Shown in pieces: positions 36,226-46,225 of a DNA stretch of 64,000 nucleotides. The translations under genes and the position numbers were made by a program. How positions within the stretch are numbered: position 1 is the first letter of the stretch; every line of letters begins with the position of its first letter. This DNA is from Laburnicola sp. R22_1 (taxonomy: Eukaryota > Ascomycota > Dothideomycetes > Pleosporales > Didymosphaeriaceae). The DNA is taken from NCBI GenBank assembly GCA_014281115.1, contig JACONQ010000012.1:868001-932000 (forward strand), given 5' to 3'. The notes beneath the pieces were generated by a model. It was not told the DNA's origin. It made no database searches and saw only the letters and a list, made by a program, of their open reading frames with translations.

Positions 36226-36520
36226 GCGCCAACTGGGAAGCCCTACTAGCTCTCATGCAGGCGTGAACATGGCCAAAGACGTGTACGGGTGTGCCAAAGC
36301 GTATAGGAAGCTCAGCTACTTTGTTCTTGACGATGCTAGCAACAACGATACAGTCATCGACGCGTTAGCAAAGCTTTTGAACATTCCGGAGGCTTCATGG
36401 GCTCATAGAAGCGGCTGTAGTGCATACCTAGGTAAGCCCAACATCATTAACATGGTGACGAGATCCCTCTTATTTGGCGACCAGAAGGACATATATGGTG
36501 GAAAATCAGCTGCTGAATAA
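36226..36520 (+). pseudogene. hAT-family transposase fragment
   Basis: An 85-codon frame (36263-36520) carries the hAT core signature: SYFVLDDASNNDTVIDALA, followed at the right distance by the RLRC-GH-like site, here RSGCSAYLGKPNIIN, and LLFGDQKD. In intact hAT transposases this is the catalytic region around the second Asp. The BED finger and the C-terminal dimerisation region are not seen nearby. It is a short scrap with modest decay and little RIP bias, unlike the AT-rich blocks. Confidence 0.7.
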
Positions 36521-36874
36521 TTCCCGTGATAAAGTACGAGAGATGGGAACAAGGCCGACGAGTGATAAGAACATAAGGGTTAAGGCCATTGTTTAGCCTA
36601 TAGAGGGTTTTATAGCGCGAATTTCTGGCGTTTTTTTTTTCTGAAAGAGTAGCCAAAAGACAAATCAAATAAAAGAGGGGCGAGAAAGCAAAATAAATAG
36701 TGATTTGATGAGCAGTCACTATACCAGCTGCGAGCGACGTCAGTTTATGGATTGCATGTGGCGTCAATAGGGGCGGCATCTTCGCATTAATTGGCTGGCA
36801 CGTGTACCAATTTCGGGTTCGGCAACATACAACCTCAAATTTTTCATGTAACCATTGCTACGCGTTGTCACTGT

Positions 36875-37915
36875 CTACGGCGTAGCACTCCCGGCAAAAT
36901 CCTTCGCCTTGTCTCTTCCCGTCTTGAGCGCACTCGCAACCAGGCCAGCAAGGCGCCCCATATCAAAGGCCACAGCAATCGCCACATAACCCTGCTGGAG
37001 CAACATAGGAATCATGTCCGGAGTTTGCCCAGGCCCAAAGATGGGCAGGTTGTTCTTTTTGGCCGCAGGACCGAATTTTCTCATTGCCTCGAGGAAGGTG
37101 GGATGCGGCTCGCCTCCAAACTGGAGAGGTAGTCTGGCGTCGATCATGTAGTCGCCGGGGCCGAACATTATCGCGTCAACGCCTTCGACGGCCGCGATCT
37201 CTTCGACGTTTTCGATACCTTGGACCGACTCGACCTGAGGTATTATGCAAGGGTGCTTATTGGAGGTGGCGATGTTGAAGTTGTCGTTGGGGTAGATGGA
37301 GGCGTCTGAGACACCGGGGGTGGAAGTCCATGGGCTGAAAGAGCGCTGGCCCATGGGCGCTAGAGAGGATTGTAAGTTTGTGATAGCAGCATGTGGTGAA
37401 TAGAAGGTGGAAGGAGAGACATACGGTAGTACATCTCTTTGATCATTCATGTCTCTCACTCCCTGCGCGCTTTCTACGTGTGGAATTATGATACCCGCCG
37501 CGCCCGCGTTCAAGGCGGTGGACAAGCTAAGTTCGTCATGCTTGGGTATGCGGACCACAACCATTGATTTGCCCTCAGAGCGGTGTTGCGCGGCATGGAT
37601 GGCACTGGAAACCACATTAGTCTATACCTTATCATCATCGCTACCTTAGCGATACACTGCCACCTACTCATATAGTTCGAGACGGTTGAACATGCTATGC
37701 TCAACATCAATCCAGATAAAGTCTGGCTTTGTCGATGCTAGTACTTTCATGAAGGTACTCGGAATGCCGTGCGCGACGCCCATTAGCGTCTTGCTTGGAT
37801 CTGCCATCGCATCCTGAAGGGCCTTTTTCAGGTTGCCGGGGAAGGTCAGGACGGCGGCACGATATTCTGCCCTGGTATGAAGCTCCGGCTGCTCCGTGAA
37901 GGGTAGACCGCTCAT
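36875..37915 (-). pseudogene. HpcH/HpaI aldolase family gene with a 4-bp frameshift
   Basis: Exon 1 37915-37668, intron 37605-37667 (GTAGGT...CAG, GACTAATG branch), then coding sequence to TAG at 36875. Motifs: DFIWIDVEHSMFNRLELY, VVVRIPKHDE, GAAGIIIPHVES with the metal-binding Glu, SFSPWTSTPGVSDAS, IPQVESVQGIENVEEI, IMFGPGDYMID with the metal Asp. The family cleaves or forms 2-keto-3-deoxy acids. An expected second intron (37360-37424, GTATGT...CTAG, 65 nt) follows a duplicated ATGA (37443-37450); splicing it leaves a frameshift, while keeping it restores the frame with a 23-codon insertion. So either the gene is dead or the unspliced form is used. The start at 37915 was chosen because MSGLPF opens the conserved part; an ATG at 38020 would add 35 residues. 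MITE copy 2 begins 245 bp upstream. Confidence 0.8.
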
Positions 37916-38160
37916 CGTGAAGAACTTATGTGGGAAGTTCTTGGATATCGTTCGGTGCGATGGAATGGAGGGAGAATCTGCGGAAGAAACTGAGCGCGAC
38001 GGGAAAGTTCCACCTCGCATTAGGTCACATATATATAGGCATACTGAGCCGTAAGGATGACGCTCCCTCTGCTAGCTCTGAATCCATAATTCGATTGCAC
38101 GCCGTATCGCCGCAAGCAGGCAGAAATCGGAAGGCGCGGTAGATGCTTAAGTGCTAGATA

Positions 38161-38854
38161 CTGTGTCCGTGCACTCAACGCCCGGATTCAGTCAACGCCC
38201 GCCTTTTACTAGGAAAATCAAAGAAAATAAGCAACTTCACAGCTATATAACTCTTTAGCTACTTTTTCTTTTTAAAAGCTTTCTTAATTAAAGTTATAGA
38301 GAAAGACTATCTCTATAACTCTAGAATTTTGGTTTTCTAATAATAATTAATTTTAAGAAAAAGTATAAAAGTACTAAAACTTAAGTCTCTAAATTTAAAA
38401 ATAAATTTTTTTAGAAGTAAAGTATGCTGTTTAGAATATAGTTTATATTAAGACTTTTTTATAAAGGACTACTTAAGAAGATAGATTATCTTTCCTAATT
38501 TTTTTATTTAAAAAAATAAAAAGATAATATAACTTTCTAGTTAATAGTTTTATTAGAAAGAACTTAATATAAACTATATTCTAAACAGCATACTTTACTT
38601 CTAAAAAAATTTATTTTTAAATTTAGAGACTTAAGTTTTAGTACTTTTATACTTTTTCTTAAAATTAATTATTATTAGAAAACCAAAATTCTAGAGTTAT
38701 AGAGATAGTCTTTCTCTATAACTTTAATTAAGAAAGCTTTTAAAAAGAAAAAGTAGCTAAAGAGTTATATAGCTGTGAAGTTGCTTATTTTCTTTGATTT
38801 TCCTAGTAAAAGGCGGGCGTTGACTGAATCCGGGCGTTGAGTGCACGGACACAG
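38161..38854. mobile_element. Palindromic MITE, copy 2 (694 bp), TA target site
   Basis: Arms 38161-38452 and 38563-38854 (292 bp each) look identical when read as reverse complements; the loop is 110 bp. Ends CTGTGTCCGTGCACTCAACG; flanks TA at 38159-38160 and 38855-38856. Same family as 29251-29954 by length, layout and long stretches of shared sequence, but with TCAACGCC where copy 1 has GTAACGCC, changed in both arms. Non-coding. Confidence 0.92.
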
Positions 38855-39136
38855 TATAGCTAGGGCTTATCACGCAAGATTCATATGGCAATATTTCACA
38901 AGCATTCATAGTATAACGCAAGTCACACTATTTCGAAAAGGAGTGCTATAGGTGACAACTACTAATATAAGGGACACAATTAAATTTTTACTAAGAATAT
39001 TAAACCTATGTTAAGTATACCTATATGTGCTGCGCGAGAACGAAGAGCCGTGGTCAAAAGACGAGCCGACGCTGGAAGAAGCCTAGGAAATTGACCGAAC
39101 GCGCTCAAAATACAAGGGCAAGAACAAAAACGCCCC

Positions 39137-39628
39137 TTGAAGACTGCATCCGGCCAGACCCGTGAGGTATACAAAATAATTCGAGCGATGCTTATAGGTC
39201 GAAAGCTCATACATGGATCTGGTGGCGACATGGGCACTGTGCCGCAACCCACTCAAAAGGGCGACGAAATCTGTGTTCCTCTCGGCTGCCATACGCCCAT
39301 GGTGCTACGGCGGGTCAGAGATGATGTCTTCCGCATCGTTGGAGAGTGTTATGTGCTTGGGATCTCCGAGGGCGAAGCTCTCCTGGGCTCCTTGCCAGAC
39401 GGTACGAGGAGAGTCTTTGGCTCGGATCCCAAGTCAGGAGTTCATTTGTACTTCGTAGATCATCGCACCGGAGACCAGAGCCTGATGGACTCCAGACTCC
39501 GAAAATTATCGTTGGACTTGACAGACTTCCCAAAACAGCTTGAAGAAGATCGTAATGCGCAGATCCGGCTGAAACCGGAGCAGATTCACAGCGTTTCCCC
39601 CCAGATGCGGGAATTCAACATTATATAA
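39137..39628 (+). pseudogene. C-terminal tail of a HET-type (heterokaryon incompatibility) protein
   Basis: A 163-residue frame with the common tail of fungal HET proteins: GTVPQPTQKGDEICVPLGCH, then PMVLRRV and FRIVGECYVLGISEGEALLG. In whole proteins this follows the HET domain by several hundred residues. No HET domain is found upstream; instead AT-rich sequence and MITE copy 2 lie within 300 bp. The frame itself is intact, so a short product is possible, but it lacks the domain that defines the family. Best read as a 5'-truncated relic. Confidence 0.72.
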
Positions 39629-39736
39629 TAACAGGTCTGGAGCTGCGCAACGACCCCAGCGATGGACCACCTAACCCTCAAATCTACTTGTTCCGTATCG
39701 TAGAGAAATACCTTGACAGTTGATAAGCTGCCCTCA

Positions 39737-41006
39737 CTACGCAACACCCACAGTTGGCTCCGTCGCGGCAACACTTGCAGTCGGGCCTGTTGCGAGAGCG
39801 CCTTTCTCGTCTCCCGCGGCAACGCTCTTCTCTTCTCCTGCAGCAACACTCTTCTCTTCTCCTGCAGCAACGTTCTTCTCATCTCCTGCAGCAACGTTCT
39901 TCTCATCTCCTGCAGCAACGTTCTTCTCATCTCCTGCGGTAACGCTCTTCTCATCTCCTCCCCATAGATAAATCTCGCTCTCCCCAACAACTTTACCAGC
40001 CTTCTCCCACTGCTCAGCCCGCACTTTCCGGCGTTCCTCGGCTAGTTTGGCGAGTGCTGGCCAATAGATGCCGTGGTCGTAGGTGAAGTCCACCTCGCCA
40101 CCAGCGTTTTTCATCAGTTGCGAAGCGGGGATATGGTCGGTGAGGGGCTCGTTGTAGCGCATTTTCGTTTTGGTGACGGGGTCAATGAAGGGAGATATTA
40201 GTTTGAGGAAGGTGGTGACATACCAGGGCACTGTAACGAGTTAGTTCGTCCTCGTAGCCAGCCGCAGCGTTGAATACAGAAAGATGCAGACGGATCTGTT
40301 CCAGCTGTGTATAGGTAGACTTACGATGCGTGATCAATGCCCTGCCTAACCTCTCTGGATAGTGGTTTTGTAGGATGCTCAGCACCTGCCTTCCAGTCGC
40401 GATGCTGGGCTGGCTTCCTGCGCTGCTGTTCCTGAAGTCGACCAACAGCGCCAACGTCTCTTGTCCCGGCGGCGTAATATCCAGTGTTCTCTCCAGCATA
40501 TAAACCAAGTGCTGCACCTGCTTCGGGCTGTTCTTGGTATTCTGCTTGTTCGGTAGTAGGTACAAGCATGGCCGGCCTTCATTATCGTAACCTAGCGTAA
40601 CCTGCTTTCCTGCAAGGTATATGATAAGCGCATGTCTTTCTATAGTGCAATTCTGATGAAACTGACCCGTAGCATTCTCCTCTGAGATATAATCAGCAGT
40701 GAAGCCATCAGTACCGTATTCTCGTCGCCAAATCAGGGTATCTTTCAGACGCTGGGTTGCTTGCGGCAGGTGCCATTTCGTAGCGCGGAGGTAACGGAGA
40801 AGGCATTCACGCGTGAGCCACATGCGCTCCGGGTCTGAAAGCGGTTCTTCTTCGGCGCCTTTCGCCGATGTCTTGGGAAGGGTCGTCCATGTTCTGACGT
40901 TTGTAAGAAGCTCGTCGTACTTTTTCTGTTGGTCGGCGGTGAGAGCGCGCGGCATGGCGGGCTTGTGGCCCTCGGCAGGGTGCGGAAAAGGACCAATGGC
41001 TGACAT
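39737..41006 (-). CDS. CRAL-TRIO/Sec14-like phosphatidylinositol transfer protein (Pdr16/17-like)
   Basis: Two exons, 41006-40325 and 40230-39737, with a 94-nt intron (GTAAGT...TTACAG); 1176 nt, 391 residues. The CRAL-TRIO N domain covers about residues 60-120 (LLRYLRATKWHLPQA), and the lipid-binding CRAL-TRIO domain about 140-310 (GRPCLYLLPNKQNT, LALLVDFRNSS, NHYPERLGRALITHLPWY, LISPFIDPVTKTKM). The joined exon junction gives the expected HLPWYV. Such proteins exchange lipids between membranes and feed phosphoinositide synthesis. The start at MSAIGPF is preferred to an upstream ATG (41075) that adds 23 residues. The C-terminus carries seven 8-residue repeats (GDEKNVAA type), likely disordered. 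The Pdr16/17 assignment rests on the PERLGRALI and FIDP motifs. Confidence 0.88.
39790..39965 (-). repeat. 24-bp coding minisatellite in the Sec14-like gene
   Basis: About seven in-frame 24-bp units coding GDEKNVAA, GEEKSVAA and variants at the protein's C-terminus. Neighbouring units are near identical, so unit number probably varies between strains. Confidence 0.85.
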
Positions 41007-41304
41007 TGTGGTAGATAGGCAAGGGGAGGGAAGTGCAATCGAGAAAGATGCAATTCGTAGACTGGAGAGGATCAATGTTGTTTTGGGGAGCTTTTGGACC
41101 TTTTGGACCCTGCCTGGCTCACAGGCAGGTACGCCATACGCTCTTGCTAGGGTATTCAGCTGGCTAGCCTCTTTGGGCTTTCGTGACGCGCTCGGGCGAC
41201 GCGACGCGACGCGTCACGTCTTCATGTCCACCTCGCCATACAGCTTCGATACGATACTCACGGGAAGCGGAATTTCTACCACCCACGCCCACTCCTTCCC
41301 CATC

Positions 41305-43529
41305 ATGGATGACACCGTCGAGCTCACCGAACGCTTCGAGCGCTACTGCGACACGAAAGACCACGAGTTACCTTCCGACGTTCTGAGTGAATTGCGGTCG
41401 ATCCAGCGAATATTCTCCATCTCCGCAGAAGAACTGGACTTCAAATGGCAGGCGTACAACATGAAAATGGGGGGCGAGGACACCAAGCTGAATCTGAAAG
41501 TCGCGAGGGATCTCAAGAAGAACATAGAAGATGAGCTAGAGAAGGAGAGTAGGGGCAAAGCGCAGCAAAGGATTGAGGTCAAGCGGGTGGCGCCGACGCC
41601 GAGGGCGACGAATGGCACGGATATGTATGACATGTACGTGGTGTTGTGGTGCCAGAGCAGAGGTACGAGTAGGAGCAAAAGGGCTGATTGAACACAGGCT
41701 GGATGGAATGATTGCGACACCGCGTGCTGGCGCTTTGAACGGCATAAATTCCAGTGCAGCGAAGCGCAGATCCAACTTCGACACGCCGGCGAGCAAAGCG
41801 CACAAGAATCATGAGATGAGCTCACCAGCAGGTGGACTGACACCCAGAGGAGAAACAAATGGTGGACCGTACGCTCTCGCCTCCAACCTGTGTACAAGAT
41901 CTAATATCACGCAGTGTGTTCGACTTCTCCTCTCGTGTGAACGCCGGCGACATTACCGAGCAATTGAACGGACAGATTGCGCTCCCTGATCCTCCAGAAG
42001 AGCCTCCCACGGAAATGCGAATCAAGCTGAAAGCGAACACGGACATGTCCAAATTCTCCTATAAAACAATGGCTATGAAACTCTCCGAAGCTTCCGAAGT
42101 TCTCGACGACCGCATTGACGAGTTCCGCCAATTGATCCAGGAGCACCTACATCTCGAAGACAGCGCCTTCGGCAACCCCTCGTACCAGTCGCCGAGCGAG
42201 ATTATAGCAGTGGGACGCATATGCTCCGACACAAGCGAAGGAAAGCTCAACACTGCATCTCTGGTCCTAGAAGGCTCACGACGATGGGGTTCTGGGCGCA
42301 GAGTCCCGTTAACCCTCAATAACCTCCCTTCATACAACTTCTTCCCCGGCCAAATCGTTGCCCTCCGAGGCACTAACGCATCAGGCGAAGCCTTCGTTGT
42401 CTCCGAGATCCTCTCCCTACCCCTCCTCATACCGTCCGCGTCCACTCCAGCAGAGCTGGACACCTACAACGCACGCTATCTCGACAGCCCAGAATCAGAC
42501 CCTTCGTCTGTCCGCCCCTTGACCATTTTAATAGCATCCGGGCCCTACACCATGGACCAAAACCTTGACTTTGCACCCCTCTGCACCTTCCTCGATAATG
42601 CATCCACCGCGTGTGCAGACAGCATCATTCTCCTCGGCCCCTTTCTCGACGCAGAGCACCCTCTTATCCGCACCGGAGATTTCGACATCCCCGCGCACCT
42701 CACAAACCCCGACCAAGCCACCATGACAGACCTCTTCCGACACTTCATCTCCTCGGGCCTCCAATCTTTCGCCGAGCGCACACCCTCCTGCAACATCATC
42801 CTCGTCCCCAGCTTACGCGACGCACACCACCACTCCACCTCCTTCCCCCAAGACAAGTTCACAAAGAAAGAGCTCGGTCTCGGCGCCGCAAGCAAACAAG
42901 TCCAGTGCGTCACGAACCCCATGACACTGTCTATGAACGAATTCACAGTAAGCATGTCATCCCTCGATATACTAGACATGTTACGCAGGGAAGAAATTGT
43001 AGGCGGGAAGGCAAAAGGTGTCAATCTGTACGAGAGAGGCGCGAGGAACGTGATTGAGCAGAGGAACTTTTTGCCGCTTTTTCCGCCAACGGCGAGGGAG
43101 AAGATGGGTGTGCCGGCGCCAGTTGAAGAGAAGGTGCTCAAGGAGGAGGGGGACAAAGAGGCGGGAGAAGAGCAGGGGCCTAGTCCTTTCCTGCCACTGG
43201 GGACGATGCTAGATACGAGTTATCTTAAGCTGGGGGAGATGTTGAATGTTCGACCCGATGTGCTGATTACACCTAGTGTGTTGCAAGGCTGCGTAAAGGT
43301 ATGTCCCCCCTGGGCTCGTTCTTCATGATGGTGATACTTACCACTTGTGTAGGTCGTCGAAAGCGTACTGGTGATTAACCCTGGTACGTTGAGTAAACGC
43401 AGAGCAGCGGGCACGTACGCGCGCGTGGTGGTGCAGCCTGCTACTGTCAGTGAGGATGAGAGGGCAAAAGGGCTTGCTGTTGCGCATAAGTTGTGGGAAC
43501 GTGCTAGGGTTGATATTGTCAAAATTTGA
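41305..43529 (+). CDS. POL12: DNA polymerase alpha subunit B
   Basis: Four exons: 41305-41633, 41698-41868, 41915-43298 and 43353-43529; 2061 nt, 686 residues, normal for fungal Pol12. Introns of 64, 46 and 54 nt are GT-AG. The N-terminal part has helices and a polar linker (NGINSSAAKRRSNFDTPASK); the C-terminal OB fold plus inactive calcineurin-like phosphoesterase domain covers about residues 250-680: ILIASGPYT, ILLGPFLDAEHPLI, VPSLRDAHHHST, and the closing VVVQPATV region. It is the B subunit of the pol alpha-primase complex that starts each Okazaki fragment in the nucleus. The start codon lies about 300 bp from that of the divergent Sec14-like gene. The start was chosen at MDDTVELTERF; upstream in-frame ATGs exist. 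Confidence 0.94.
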
Positions 43530-44002
43530 GCGTTGATAAGGGGCTACTGGGCTGATAGCTATCCTGGTTTAGGAGGACTGCGTTGGGCAGCTGGGCAGGC
43601 CAGGCAATTGGACGCACGCACACTTAATCAACGAAGCGCTATTCGACCTTGGACAGACTTTGGAATTGCACGAGAAGTCTGGTGATTGGTGATTTTGGGT
43701 TTATGTTCTGTACAGATACCAGGTATTCCGGCCCCTAGATTGAATCGCACCGGACGTGTAGTGTGATGGAGCAGTCACAAGGCCTCCGAGTTTGTAGTTC
43801 AGGAATTGGATTTTGCTATCGAGCCGAAACCGATCACTCCCACCCGCGTCTTGGAATAGGATACCCGAAGAAACCAAGAGCACATCAATGCACGACGCCC
43901 GACGGCTCTCCGCCCGTCCTCATATCGGTGTTCGTCACATTGTCATTGTGTATAACCATCACGCCTCCCCTATGCAGCGCCGCCCGTCAAATCGTAGGAA
44001 AT
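43530..44002. other. Intergenic region between convergent genes
   Basis: Holds the 3' UTRs of POL12 (plus) and RPS29 (minus). No further gene is supported. Confidence 0.6.
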
Positions 44003-44404
44003 TTATCGGTGCTGCCAGACGTTAGATCTAGTGTTCCTCGATGCGTTCTTGCGATTGAGGTATGGTGGAGTGCATGCGAAACAGTGGGCTGTAAAGTAAT
44101 GCAATGCATGACCCGTACCTTGACGAATCCGATGTCGGCGCTCTTCTCGCGGAAGCACTGACGGCAGATGTTGAGGCCGTATTTGCGGATGAGACCGGCA
44201 GGATGGGTGCACACACGGCTGTGAAATTTCCGTCAGCAATCATGTCCATCCATTCCATTCCGTATCCTTCTTCCTGAGCCCTCAGCCCCCGCCGATATAT
44301 GCCAAAGACTCCAAAACCGTGTATACGAGGAGATGGACGTACCACTCGCGGGAGCCCTTGCCGTAGTTGCGCGGGCGCGAATACCAGACAGATTCGTGAG
44401 ACAT
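44003..44404 (-). CDS. RPS29: 40S ribosomal protein S29 (uS14)
   Basis: Three exons on the minus strand: 44404-44343 (62 nt), 44218-44119 (100 nt) and 44011-44003 (9 nt), giving 56 residues, the full length of eukaryotic S29. It starts [18 protein letters not shown]; four Cys in CRVC and CRQC make the zinc site; it ends DIGFVKHR. Introns are 124 and 107 nt with GTACGT and GTACGG donors; the second has a TCTAACG branch and a CTGGCAG acceptor just before CACCGATAA. The last exon codes only His-Arg-stop. The protein sits in the head of the small ribosomal subunit near the mRNA path. An additional 5'-UTR intron is possible but not shown. Confidence 0.95.
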
Positions 44405-45068
44405 GTTGTGCGGACGGAGCGAGTTGGACTTGGAGAGTCGCTGTTGTATTTCGTGTTAGTCCTCAGACTTAGATCAGCGGATATGGTGGTAAGGACTGGA
44501 CGTACGAGAATGGGTGTTGGGGGCGGTGTTGTCGTCTGCGTTGGGGCTGTCGTTCACGAAGGTCGCGGCGATTCAATTTCGGTGGGTGTAGTGCAGATGG
44601 AAACTTGGCGTGGCCGCTAAGAAGCGAGCGCATCATGCCGAATACGGGAAAGCTCGTTTGCTTTGTAAGTATTGCCCTCACTTTCCGGTATGCCCTCGCA
44701 CCTGTTTTCCAATGCTTTACCACATTACCTTCGATTTCCATGATAATTGTCCACAAACAACTGCGCGACACAACCCGATTCCGGCGACGCGTAACACATT
44801 ATCGATGAACCAGTGACAGCGGCATCAGGTTAGCAGAGGATTTTACGCCCCAAGGCGCGCCGCGAAAAGACATCAGACTGAGGGGCAACTGTTTCCTAGG
44901 AGTGCGAACTGCGCCGCATGTCAGCGTTGTGATACAATGTAAAGGTATATCAGGCGCCGCCGCCGCCGCCTGAACCTCACGACCTGTCCTCTCAACCGTC
45001 TTATTCGCATACAAGAGTGCACTTCCGTTTCTGCATCTACAGGTTTGCAATCTATCTGTTTCAACAAG
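44405..45068. promoter_or_regulatory. Shared upstream region of two divergent genes
   Basis: Lies between the RPS29 start (minus) and the membrane-protein start (plus), so it should hold both promoters. A short GCC repeat (about 44955-44970) is present. No specific factor site can be claimed. Confidence 0.45.
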
Positions 45069-45686
45069 ATGGGGAATCCCGCCCAAACTTCCAACGCTGG
45101 CACTTCGGGCGCTTGGCCGAAACCCCAATCCTCGTCGTCGGTCTTACACCGCCAAGGTGTTTCGTTCCTCATTATGATACTCCTCTGGACTGCAGCCACA
45201 CCTTTCAGTCCGATATCCTGGTTTTTTAGCTTTATGGGAGGCGCTTTCCTCTTCGACCGCTTCATGGCAGGCCCCATTCTCATCGCAGCACTCTACTTCC
45301 AATTTCGACTGGCCAGTCTCTCGCATCCTGCTGTCATTACCATTCCAAACCCGCTCGGCCAGTCCGAGACGTATATCCGTGACAGTCGAATCAAAACGGA
45401 GACCCCAGAGTTCGTTTTCGTATACGACCCGCGGAAGTATCATGTGTACGCGGCGGTGGAGGTAGCATTGCTTTTGGTGGCAGAATTTGGTGGCTTCGAG
45501 TACGTGAGGAGGGCGATAGTGTTGGGTGTACTGGCTGCACTGTGGGCCGGGGGTTGGTGTGTCACACCCCGCTCAACGAAGCAGTGGGCATGGAAACATG
45601 TCAAGAGGCTGTGGTTCTGGATCGTACTTGATGTGATGGGGGATGTATATTCTGGCGGCAGGAGAAGGGCTAGATCAAGGTATTGA
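45069..45686 (+). CDS. Small multi-pass membrane protein of unknown function
   Basis: A 205-residue single-exon frame starting MGNPAQTSNAGTSG. Hydrophobic segments at about residues 30-55, 57-80, 130-150 and 152-170 suggest four membrane spans. Between spans 2 and 3 lies a polar stretch with ITIPNPLGQSETYIRDSR, and the C-terminus is basic (GGRRRARSRY). I do not recognise the family. An in-frame ATG eight codons upstream exists (45045). A coding frame of this length with a clean hydrophobic pattern in a gene-dense stretch is probably real. Confidence 0.7.
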   Translation: MGNPAQTSNAGTSGAWPKPQSSSSVLHRQGVSFLIMILLWTAATPFSPISWFFSFMGGAFLFDRFMAGPILIAALYFQFRLASLSHPAVITIPNPLGQSETYIRDSRIKTETPEFVFVYDPRKYHVYAAVEVALLLVAEFGGFEYVRRAIVLGVLAALWAGGWCVTPRSTKQWAWKHVKRLWFWIVLDVMGDVYSGGRRRARSRY

Positions 45687-46225
45687 GGTAGGGTCTACAG
45701 TGCCGGGTCAACATTTTCCGACCGTGTGTTACCGCCCTAAGATGGGGTCATTGAGCCTTGCGGATCTCTCAATTCACGGTCTAACGATATGAGGGAACGC
45801 TGTATCAGAGTTCCAGCTTCCAGTCAATCAGAGCCCATCGACCTCTATCTCATTTCGTGTTAGTGCGCCTCATGACCTATTCGTTCATTCATTTCCGTTT
45901 ATACTCAACTCAACCCTATATATGTAGATACCCGCCGTAGGGTAATGTATCGCAAAATTTATTCCTTCCCATAGTGTTGCTCAGTCGATTAGCCAATGCG
46001 TGTATTGGTCAAATATCACGCGCGGGGTCGTCTGGGCTTCCGAGGTCCCCTTTCTTGCATGTGATTTGGTATTTAGGTAAAGCTTGGACCAGCTTAGCTA
46101 AAAAAGACCCACCGCGATCTCAGGGCGCACTGGACTCGTACACTCCCATCCCACCTTTCCCGAGCTTCGAATTACAGCCTCGAGAGAAGACCATTTCAAC
46201 TTCATTGATTGTCAATCCCAGGAGG
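45687..46225. other. Intergenic/upstream region
   Basis: 3' flank of the membrane-protein gene and 5' flank of the next gene. The frame of that next gene stays open upstream to 45974, so a longer N-terminus cannot be excluded. Confidence 0.5.

Noticed and set aside
43763..44161. 132-codon plus-strand frame over the RPS29 gene
   Set aside because: Antisense to a certain ribosomal protein gene and without motifs.
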